Origin: Polytrichum commune
Lineage: Eukaryota; Streptophyta; Polytrichopsida; Polytrichales; Polytrichaceae
Direction of reading: 5' to 3'
NCBI GenBank assembly: GCA_950295325.1
Contig: OX485806.1
Location: 50,961,169-51,025,168 of the forward strand
Length of the DNA: 64,000 bases
The first letter of the stretch is position 1. Each line of letters starts with the position of its first letter. Positions 47,259-56,457 of the stretch are shown here, piece after piece. A model generated the notes under the pieces. The model worked only from the letters and a program-made list of their open reading frames with translations, ran no database searches and was not told the DNA's origin. A program made the position numbers and the translations under genes.

Positions 47259-48060
47259 TCCTTGAAATCCTCAAGCTTCAATTTTCCAAATATACGAATG
47301 CGAAGCAATTTGGTGGGGAGGTTGTCCTTAACATGATCGTGCTTCGTGGACCTAAAAAACAAAGTAATGAGGGTCCCAAAAACAATGAAATATAAAAGGA
47401 AAATGGAAAAAAAAAACAAGGGAAAGAATCATGAACTTACCAATTGATGTCATTCATGGCATTCAAGAAGACGGCGGTGCAATTTCTTGGATCCACGACA
47501 ATACAATCAATAAAAATATGCCAATCTTTATCCAGTGAACGATGCTTATTAATGTGCCTCCACCAAGCCAACAAACGGTGGTTCCCCTCCCACACGAAGA
47601 ACATCTTGCCAGAAAGGTGTTCTAGGTCAGGGTCATTTTGGAGCATGGCGTCGAATTCCTCATTGGTTTCTTGCCATTATGAACTCCAAGAATTGTGGAT
47701 GTCATCGGAGACATTGAGTACCTCATTGAGGTTGTTGTAGGGAGAGACATACAAGGCTCGGTTACTGTCACGGTAACCCATGACGAACTCATTTTCCAAC
47801 TGAGCGACATCAACCTCGTTGATGGGACGAACAAGTGGAAGACATCGCAAGCAACACAATGGGATAGAGAAACGCGACTTATGAAGAGGTTTCATTCGAA
47901 CCCGGTGAATCACAGCATTAGAGTCTTCTTTTTGCAATCTTCGAATCAAGAGCTCAGTCTTCTGTGGGTTGGACTCATCAAGAGGACACAAAGAGTCGGT
48001 TGCAACCGGTGCATCATTCTACAAGGGTAACCACCAAAATATTAGGTAGCGGTCAAAATT

Positions 48061-48092
48061 ACAAGGAACAAGGAACAAGGAACAAGGGATCT
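48061..48092. repeat. Microsatellite (GGAACAA)n
   Basis: Four copies of a 7-bp unit lie in the short gap between PM-C and PM-D. Confidence 0.8.
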
Positions 48093-48198
48093 GGAATAAA
48101 TGAAACATCTATTGACAAAATCGGAATAGCTGTCATATGAAAAACCAAATCACTATGCCAAATAAAAGAACTCTAGTTGTTAAAGGAGGATTACTCAC

Positions 48199-50554
48199 CG
48201 AAAGAGTACTCTTCGCACAATCAAGTCCGTCCCGTTAAATCCCACAAATTCGAGAGTTTTGTTAAAAGCATCATGCCCTCGGAAGAAGGTAGGGAACGCA
48301 TTGTCCCATAATTTCATTCTACAGTCCTCGATGTATGCAGCCAAGGTCAAGGGCTCGCTGGGTATATCAAAGTTGATAGCCAGTCTGTCTTGGCGCAAAG
48401 TGTCTTCAAAGATAATGGAAGCCTGATCGGATATTTGTAGAAATAGAGTGACCAAGGCCGAAAACAAAACTGAGAACAAAACCGACTCATGCATTGAAAT
48501 TAGAGTGAGGAAGACCAAAAAGATGACCGAAAGGAAGATCGAATTAATATAACTGCTCAAATCAGGTCACACACAACTAAAGGGTACATAGGGGGTTATG
48601 TACTCACTCCGTCCCAAAAGCATGCCTTGGCTACGAACGCATGCAATTTCTCCTCGTTGGTGGGCTTGGTTGGCAGTTTGCGGGCCTCACGTGTTGATGC
48701 AAAGGAATTGAAATATTCCAACCATTTGATTTTAGAAGCGGGTGATGCTTTTGTAGTAGCGATCAACTGCAATTTCTCTAAGTTGAGCTCCGGTGTAATT
48801 GAGTTAAGAGTATAGTGATGCGCAATCTGTGAACCATAGAGCAATATATTAGAATAATGGAGTTCATTGATTTACTTGAAGAATGAAAAATGGGCCTTAA
48901 AGGAGTGGACATACCTCTCGAAGCCATCCATCTGTCAAATCTGGGTTTGCCACACAAACTAGTTTTGACATTTTCTTATGAAGTGCCTCAGCTTTTTTTG
49001 AAGAAACTACCTTCATAGCGGCTGCTTTCTCAACAGCACACACTTCTCCATCCGTTTGCTCAACAAGTTGACAAACACCCTCATATGCAGCAAGTCCCAG
49101 TTCATGTTGCAAAGGGATTACCTTAGTTAGTTTGTCATCAAGATGATGAAGTAGATCAGGAGCAATATAATGTTGAAATAGATAACAAGCACGAAAGACG
49201 TATGCATATGAAATTTCGATAGCCAGAGCTAGTGTAGAAACTATATCTCGGTCCCGAGACTCAACTCTTGAATTCTGGCCAAAACAAAAAATAGCACAGG
49301 CGGTATTTTTACGTAAGCAAAGTAGCTTAGTCTAATAACACAAATTTCCCACTTCGCATCAAACGGAAACAGAAGAAATGTAAAAAAAAAACCAAACTCA
49401 AGTGATCAGTTAGCCAACATTGGTTGTGAGGTTAGTTATTATGTTTTGTCAGCAAAAGAGAATGACCCGGATAAGCATCCAGATTCTGAAAGGTAATTCA
49501 TCATAGTCTATTCTTTGAAAGGAAAGAAATCCTCTCATTCCAACAAAGTCCTCCGAAATCTATAACAGTTTCTGACAAAGACAAATAGACAAAGACTTGA
49601 GCCGCAGCCTGATTTATGTGAAATGAAATTTCAGATAAAAAACGAGTGAGTAATATAGAGATCATACCTGGAAGATGAAGTTCGTAAAAACATGTAGATT
49701 TAATGAATACCACGTCTTCTTCGCATTTGGAGATTTCTTGCACCTTTTAATGTCCGCTGGAGTCAATATGTCTTGGAATTGTTCGAGCGGCATAAGTCCA
49801 TACTTCTACACCCTCAATAGAGTGTGAATTGTGTTGGTCTTGACGTGAGAGTCTTCAGTATGTCTACAATTAACAATCATAGAGTAAATATTAGCACATC
49901 ATAATATATGTAGATTCAAAGTAATTTACATGGATGAAAACATTACATAATGAAAACTTACTTGTTGATGTTATGCATAACTTGCATAACAACACCAATT
50001 TTCCCCTTCGTGTCAAGGAGGATGCTATCCACCGAACAATGCCAGGCCTCTTCTGTTTTGTGAAGTCTTTGAATATGATTGAGCCAAGCCTGCCGCCTAT
50101 GGTTCCCATCACAAACAAAGAACATCAAGTTCTTCAAACTGGCTAACTCCGGAACGGATAGAAGAAAGGAATTGAATTCTTCATTTTTGGCACTCCAAAT
50201 GGGGCCCCACGATGCCTTATGCGCTTCAGTCACCTCATGTGTTTTGCCTTCTTCATCCGTTATTGTGACATAAAATACCGAGGCACCCTCTCTATACACA
50301 TGGACAAACTCCTGCTCCAATTTAGCAAGATCACTTGAGAGAGTTGGCCTCACCATAGGCATGGCCAACATTCTGCACAAGGGAATATGGAACCTTGAGG
50401 AACTCAGGGGTTGAACTCTCAGTCGAGAAATCGTGGCAACGGAGTTGAGTTTGTGTCGGGTCCTGATATCATCTTCATCACCTTCATATGGATCTCTATC
50501 TCCAAGCCCCTCTTCATCCTCATTTTTCCCCTCTTCAGAATTGTCTTGAGAAAC
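48199..50554 (-). pseudogene. PM-D: divergent ParB-like paralog, 5' half, almost open
   Basis: Exons: 49962-50554, 49668-49863, 48915-49274, 48608-48826 and 48199-48422. The first has an acidic leader (SEEGKNEDEEGLGDRD), then VATISRLRVQPLSSSRFHIP, AMPMVRPTLSSDLAKLEQEF and MFFVCDGNHRRQAWLNHIQ. This is the clearest ParB-type DGNHR motif in the window. Exons of 196 and 219 bp match the other PM copies, while one of 360 bp replaces the usual 198-bp exon. One TAG at 49806-49808 is the only clear stop. The downstream exons (linker and methyltransferase) are absent: PM-C begins about 150 bp further on in the same direction. Sequence identity to PM-B is low, so this is an older lineage. Confidence 0.7.
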
Positions 50555-50759
50555 CTAAGAAACACTAGGAACAACATCCTTTGCGTTGTTCTATACCTGC
50601 AGGAGACAGCAGGTTCGATACTTTCTATGATCAAACCAGTTATACAGTGTATAACAACATTTCAATAAAATTCAGGCAGGCATTGCTAATCCATCGCAAA
50701 ATGTATACCGAGACACACAAGAAATTTCAAAGCGGCCATTGGATGCTAAGCAATAGACC

Positions 50760-52125
50760 CTCCATGTAAGTATCTCGAGACTGAGACAGACCACTTCAGA
50801 TCAATTCAGACCCACCCTGTAAGTATCTCGGGACGGAGACACACAATAAGTTTCCAAGCAGCCTTCTTCAAACAACATAAAGACCATAATCACTTACCCA
50901 GAAACATCCAAACTAAAATGAATTAAGACCATTTCAGACCACTTAAGACTAATTCAGACAACATCAGTGCATGCGGCAATCGAAACTAAACTGATTTCAG
51001 TGCTCTGAATAACCTATCCTATCACAAACTAATTCTGAAGCCAGACCCACCCTGTAAGTATCTCGGGACCGAGACACACATTAAGTTTCCAGGCAGCCTT
51101 CTTCAAACAACATTTTGACCCTAATCATTTACCCAGAAACATCCAAACTAAACTCAATTAAGACCATTTCAGACCACTTAAGACCAATTCAGACAACATC
51201 AGTGCATGCGGCAATCGAAACTAAACTCATTTCAGTGCTCTGAATCACCTATCATATCACAAACTAATTCTGAAGCCAGACCCTCCCTATAAGTATCTCG
51301 GGACCGAGACACACAATAAGTTTCAAAGAATAGTATAAAGCGACCCCTACCGACATGAATTTCACACAACAAAGAGGTTCAGTGGGGATGCTGATGTCCG
51401 TGATCTTCAGAGTGCTTAGGGTCACAAGAGACAAACGCGGGGCCCAAGTTCTGCAACTGGGGGCCTAAAGTGTCTCATCTGGGGCCCCAGTTGAGACACT
51501 TCAGGCCCCGAGTGTAGGAATTGGGGCCCCAAGTGAATTTGTTTTTACTTAGGTTAAAGTAAAGCATAGAGTTCATTATAATTGAACTTGCTTTTACTTT
51601 AGTTAAAGCAAAAGCATAGCAGTAAGTTTCCAAGCAGCCTTCTTCAAACAACATTTTGACCCTAATCACTTACCCAGAAACATCCAAACTAAATTCATTT
51701 AAGACCATTTAAGACCACTTAAGACCAATTCAGACAACATCAATGCATGCGGCAATCAAAACTAAACTCATTTCAGTGCTCTGAATCACCTATCATATCA
51801 CAAACTAATTTTGAAGCTAGACCCTCCCTGTAAGTATCTCGGGACCGAGACACACAATAAGTTTTAAAGCAGCCTCTTCAAACAACATTTTGACCCTAAT
51901 CACTTACCCAGAATCATCCACACTAAACTCAATTATAACCAATTCAGACCACTTAAGACTAATTCAGACCACATCAGTGCATGCGGCAATCCCGACAGAG
52001 TGAAATGCATATGCTTCCTACTAAATCCCTAAAACCCAATACCCTAACCCCTCAATAAAGCTAACATTGCAAACATCCCTCAATAAAGCGAACATTGCCT
52101 ACAAGTATGTCTCGGTCCTGAGACT
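50760..52125. repeat. Array P5, about 235-bp unit with TCTCGGGACCGAGA dyads
   Basis: Dyads at about 50768, 50825, 51058, 51295 and 51836, each in the setting GTAAGTATCTCGGGACCGAG, with a diverged relative near 52107. The regular spacing is 233-237 bp, and the last gap (541 bp) contains an insert. Linkers share CAAACAACATTTTGACCCTA and CATCAGTGCATGCGGCAATC. The array lies immediately 5' of PM-D. The same 14-bp dyad also occurs inside PM-D coding sequence at about 49244-49257. Confidence 0.88.
51327..51626. mobile_element. Insert in array P5 with internal palindromes
   Basis: Breaks the array between units. It contains an inverted repeat GTGTCTCA ... TGAGACAC around TGGGGCCCCA (about 51470-51500), the palindrome TTGGGGCCCCAA (about 51523) and a paired TTTTTACTTAGGTTAAAGTA / TTTTACTTTAGTTAAAGCAA. 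The origin is unknown. It may be a small non-autonomous element. Confidence 0.5.
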
Positions 52126-52129
52126 ACAT

Positions 52130-52632
52130 GAACGACTAAATCGCCCTCACCTTCAACACAAGGCAGAATTGACTTGGATTCCTCAAATCTCCCCCTCGGC
52201 GCTGATATGCATAAACAAACTCAAAAAATAAAACAAACCAGCACTGATAGACTCCTTTGGTTCAGTCCTTTATCATTCAGACAATGGCCAGTGAGCCTTC
52301 GAAAGTCTCTCTCGGGTCCGATACTTACAATCCATAAAATTTTGGGTTCTCCTAGGCTTAACTTAGCAACCTCAGCGTCCCGATCGAAATCTCCTAGGCT
52401 CTGTTAAGTGGATATGTCATGTGCTCCTTAGCTATGAAGTTGGCCTAATAAACTGTTGGCATTGGAAAGGAACATTACCCTAAATCCTAAACCCTAAAAA
52501 TCACCAATTGAAAACAATCTTCACAAACCTGCTGCTCACTATGAACTGATGTTGAGGCACTCGAGGCTGCACCAGGTTGAAGCTGTGTCTGCATCACTCC
52601 CTGTTCTAGATGCCCAAATCAAATCCAGGATA
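52130..52632. other. Unassigned sequence 5' of PM-D array
   Basis: No gene was recognised. There is a diverged CTCTCGGGTCCGATAC near 52309. An acidic or helical exon could exist but cannot be supported. Confidence 0.3.
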
Positions 52633-53278
52633 CAGGGTTGTTTATTGTGTCGTGACGGAGGCTAATCTCGGCATAATGTCGTGCCGTCATGACACGTATC
52701 CGTCACAACATTATGCCGGATGCTGGTTTTATCCTGACGGACTTGAATTTTACCGAATTCTATGTATAATTACATTACCCCATTTCGGACATGTAGGATG
52801 TAAGATGTCCACGTGTGATGACATGTCAGCAAAGTAGAGGTAAAGTGGGGAAAAAATTACTAACCCCCGTCCGCCCCCGTTCCCGCCCCGTTCTCGCCCT
52901 TTTCCCGCCCCCCCTCATTCTCGCCCCCTCCGGTCCGCCCCGTTCCCGCCCTACCCCCCTTTCCCGGCCCCCCCCCCCCCCGTCCGCCCCCGTCCGCCCC
53001 ACACATTCCTTAGTCATATTTTACTACTTTGATTTTAACACAATGATAACATAATGGCAAAATGGTTTACCTGGCGCTAGGCATATCCACGTCCACGTCG
53101 GCCTTTTCTGCCACATAGGACGCCACCTTGGCAAGAAGGTAAGTATTTTACCCACCCTACTAGCTTCCCCCTAGGTTGACCCTACGTGGACCCTATTGTG
53201 TCGTGACGGAGGGGTCCGTCACGACACGACACGTCATGACGGCACGACACCGTCATGACGTCGGGATAGACAACCCTG
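52633..53278. mobile_element. Non-autonomous hAT-like element, 646 bp
   Basis: Begins CAGGGTTGTTTATTGTGTCG and ends with the inverse (…GATAGACAACCCTG). The terminal inverted repeats, about 28 bp, match imperfectly. Flanking 8-mers CCAGGATA (left) and CTAGGTTA (right) agree at six of eight positions, fitting an old 8-bp hAT target duplication. The subterminal parts repeat GTGTCGTGACGGAG and CGTCATGACG. There is no transposase. It contains the C-rich tract listed next. Confidence 0.65.
52866..53003. repeat. C-rich low-complexity tract
   Basis: Repeats of CCCGTCCGCCCCCGTTCCCG, with a run of about 14 C near 52967. The complementary strand has many G-runs and could form G-quadruplex structures. 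Frames through it are not genes. Confidence 0.8.
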
Positions 53279-53291
53279 CTAGGTTACATCC

Positions 53292-54801
53292 TGTGAGGCC
53301 AAACCTACCACCCTTAAGCGTCCTAGTCCGAGTAATAGGTTTGGAGATCACATGTGTAATATAACAACTTGTGGTAATATGGGATGTATGTTCTACCTTG
53401 ATGAGTTTCTAACTTAATTCAAATCATGACATTTTATTACTGTGAACCTCGTGCATAGACACATCTTTGGCTTTTTCCAGAGTCCACCCCACTGCCTTTG
53501 TCACGCATGCCTTCAATGATTTCTCCCTTGCAACTTTGGTTCTGGCTGTCGATTCTTCACTGGTGCATGACACCTCGCTCAAGCTATGATGTGTTGATTC
53601 CATGAGGTACATAAGTTTTAATACAAGTGTTGAAAAATATTTATATAACTTAACATTACCTCCTCTTCCACAAGTCCCTCACAAATCCTTCCCAATTTCA
53701 TCTCATAATGCAACCACTAAATCAACTAGTTTAACCCTCTAGCCTAACTAATTAGTCTAATTAACCATCCTCACTAACTAGTAGTAACTTAGCTTGTCGA
53801 TCTACCTTAGACTCGGAAGTGCACAACTAGTTGGAACTAGATTCCTCCTTAACCCATTCGCTAAATCTAACTGGCTCTACTTAATCCAGCCGCTAGGCTT
53901 AACTAGCCTCCCTCTTCAACCCAACCGCTAAGCCTAACTGCCTCCAACTTCAAACCAACAGTTAAGCTTGACTGCCTCCAACTTCAAACCAGCAGCTAAG
54001 CCAACTGCCTCCAACTTCAAACCAACAACTAACCTAAGTGGCCTCCGCTTTAAAGCCTACAAGGTTGAATGCTTTAAATCTAATATGAATCTAGATGCTA
54101 CAATTCTAAACACTATAAATTTAAATGATATAAGTCTAAATTCTATAAGTTGAACACAACGAGCTAAGCTCTAAATGCCTTAAACCAAAGACTACTCCTA
54201 ACAAGTGTCAACTAACTTCAAGGCTAATTAGTCTTGGTTCTTCACCTTGAGACCTTGCACACATACGTGCTCCTTTCTTGCTTCTCACACACCCACACTC
54301 ATAACACGTGGGGTGCCAAGAAACATAAAAGAAAGAAAGAAAGGGAGAGGGGAGAGTGAGGATTATATAGTGAGGTGAAAAGGAGTAGGTGAGCACCCCC
54401 AAGGCTCAAGATAAACTTTTTGATCCTTTCCTATTTTGTAGGCTCCCATCCTATCATTTAAGCCTTTAAGGGAGTAGGTGAGCACCCCCAAGGCTCAAGA
54501 TAAACCTTTTGATACTTTCCTACTTTGAAGGCTCTCATCCTATCATTTAAGCCTTCAAGTCTTAAACTAACAACATAGATCCTAATTCAAACATTTAACT
54601 TAAGGAGCCATCCTTGGTTCACCACACACTATGCTCACCTAACTAAGGAACTTTCTTCACACCGCTAAACTTCTAATAAACATAACTTCACTCAAGCCTC
54701 ATTCTTTTTGTATTTTTGTGAATAATCATAAAACATCAAAACATAACTTCTAATAGTTTCAAAGGGTTAAGAACACATGTGGGCACCATTTTGGGCTCAC
54801 A
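53292..54801 (-). mobile_element. Solo LTR, 1,510 bp, target duplication CATCC
   Basis: On the minus strand it starts TGTGAGCCCAAAATGG; on the plus strand it opens TGTGAGGCCAAACC. CATCC stands at 53287-53291 and 54802-54806. It is the same family as 24663 and 27481. It lies 13 bp from the hAT-like element and contains its own 89-bp tandem duplication. Confidence 0.85.
54382..54560. repeat. 89-bp tandem duplication inside the solo LTR
   Basis: GGAGTAGGTGAGCACCCCCA starts at 54382 and again at 54471. The two copies differ by only a few bases. Confidence 0.85.
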
Positions 54802-54859
54802 CATCCCATCACCAAAGATTAAAAAAAAAAAAACATAAAGGGAAACTATTGGGTCTCAA

Positions 54860-55290
54860 CTGTTCTAACTATCCGTGAGAGTGGTTAACATTGCGATTGC
54901 AAAGAAATGAATATCATTAGGATTGCAGATAAACAACACCTTACTGCCCCCTTTGTCAACTAGGTTGTATTCCTCTGATACTGGAAATAAAACGATGGGA
55001 GCTACCGCTGCGACATCAAACGTCTTTTCCCCTTTGGAACCTCTTCCTGTACCCCTAGAAGAATTAACCGCTCGTTTACCCATTGTTGTCCGCAAGTTGT
55101 ACGGCGACCATAAGCTCTATCTTGATTCTAACCTTTGCCTTCTCTCAATACGCCTTTGTTTTTCTATAGTCCTCCTAACTTCTTGATCTGCTCTTGCTCT
55201 CGACCTAGTGATCAACTCTACCAATACTGAATCAAACAGATCTTATATATCATTGTCAAGTCTGTCATTCTTAACATCCATGCGCAATCA
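54860..55290 (-). pseudogene. Possible remnant of the MULE-3 divergent accessory gene
   Basis: Minus-strand frames contain an Arg-rich, coiled-coil-like stretch (LITRSRARADQEVRRTIEKQ, then RRIERRQRLESR, stop) and then RAVNSSRGTGRGSKGEKTFD. The basic/RGRG character and the divergent position match the accessory genes of MULE-1 and MULE-2, but direct similarity is weak. Confidence 0.3.
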
Positions 55291-55608
55291 TTGGGTTTAG
55301 AAAATTAATCTACGGTTTCTTAAATTATTTTAGGATTAATCCTCACTGCGATAATACAATAAAATAGCCGGCGCTAAAATCTAATTTAGATAATTGTATC
55401 CTGCCATATTAGATATTTGGTGGCTATTGTTGTAGTACATTCTAATCCTTGATGAAACAACTTGTCCAAAATTGACATAAATAAATGTTGACTATTAATT
55501 GATCTAAAAAGTTGTCATAGATGCGGGCATTGGTGTCTACCCTAGGTGTATATATTACCCGAAATCTTGTACTCATTCCTTCATCTCCTCTCCTCATATT
55601 CTTCTCCA

Positions 55609-56037
55609 ATGGAAACTGACTCAAGTCTTCCAAGCCTTTCTCCTTTAGGGTCTACTAGTTCATCTCAAATTCACTGCACGTTATCCATAGACGGTCTTCC
55701 AGACGTCAACAACATGAAGATTGCCAACCCATCTGACTGCTCAGTTACACCGGCGGTCGTGGTTCACAGTCCACATCCACGGACTCCATCGTTGCAAGCG
55801 GATGAAGCAACGCTGATAGAGAACAAGTATACTTTACAGAGCCATGCCTATTCTAGAGTAGGCATTATTAAACCGGGCACGTACTCTAGATCTCTAGTAA
55901 GGAGTACCCGACGTCCCAAAGGAAAGAAACTCGGTTCAGCAGGATGCACTGCAGTTCATACTTTAGGGTTTGACGATTGTGATAACAATGACGGTGACAA
56001 TAATGGCAAAGGGCCCCATAAGCGTGTTCGTCGTTAA
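55609..56037 (+). CDS. Hypothetical 142-codon protein, basic C-terminus
   Basis: ATG at 55609 follows a TATATATTA box at about 55545 by some 60 bp. The protein starts METDSSLPSLSPLGSTSSSQ, is Ser/Pro-rich, and ends in two basic clusters (RSTRRPKGKK and KGPHKRVRR), suggesting a nuclear protein. It has no recognised domain and no visible counterpart in MULE-1 or MULE-2. It lies just upstream of, and parallel to, the MULE-3 transposase. It could be a captured or element-specific gene, or a chance frame. Confidence 0.4.
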   Translation: METDSSLPSLSPLGSTSSSQIHCTLSIDGLPDVNNMKIANPSDCSVTPAVVVHSPHPRTPSLQADEATLIENKYTLQSHAYSRVGIIKPGTYSRSLVRSTRRPKGKKLGSAGCTAVHTLGFDDCDNNDGDNNGKGPHKRVRR

Positions 56038-56457
56038 TTACAATGTAGCATTCTGATGTATGGAATTTATTATTGCTGAGCTACTATCATGCTCTCTAGA
56101 TTAATTGTGGCGGCCGTCATTCTTATGGCCTTATTTGCTAATATATATTATATCCATCAATTTTTAGAATGTATGCCTGTTATTGGATTCTACTATTTGA
56201 AAACAGTTAAACATAACAACTTATGAGTGTACATGATACGACCACCTCTATAGCTATATTTATATTGGAATACTATGTTTAAATATGATATCGGTTTCTT
56301 ACATATCTCCGACTTACATCTAAAATTGGTTTTACAGCTGTCTTTCATCTTACTCTGAGATAAATTACCAGGTTGCACTGTAATTTCTTTCCTGTTATAT
56401 ATTCATGCCATTTCAATGTTCTGAGTACTTTTTTTGTTCGGAGTTCTGTGGAATACT

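Larger units (their letters stand above)
44300..48045 (-). pseudogene. PM-C: ParB-like gene copy with solo LTR in exon 3 and the methyltransferase part deleted
   Basis: Exon 2 (47441-48018) holds SIPLCCLRCLPLVRPINEVD and FFVWEGNHRLLAWWRHIN, with the ParB-like motif intact, but a TAA at 47677-47679. Exon 3 (46177-47351) is split by a 974-bp LTR. Exon 4 is 45899-46096 and exon 5 is 45579-45797 (TAA at 45582-45584). Exon 6 is missing, with dyad repeats in its place. Exon 7 (from about 44912, YIHHELVVKNVFPSSS) runs into the last exon (CTRPFNKLVLDFLD ... DSDRHGSPSC) without exons 8-10. It therefore lacks the methyltransferase-like domain. Exon lengths of 578, 198 and 219 bp match PM-A and PM-B. 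Confidence 0.75.

Noticed and set aside
52826-53054. Proline/arginine-rich protein
   Set aside because: It is a translation of the C-rich tract in a hAT-like element.
54840-54870. GGGAAACTATTGGG as the exact 5' terminus of MULE-3
   Set aside because: Only the first eight bases fit the family terminus, and no target duplication could be matched to the 3' side.
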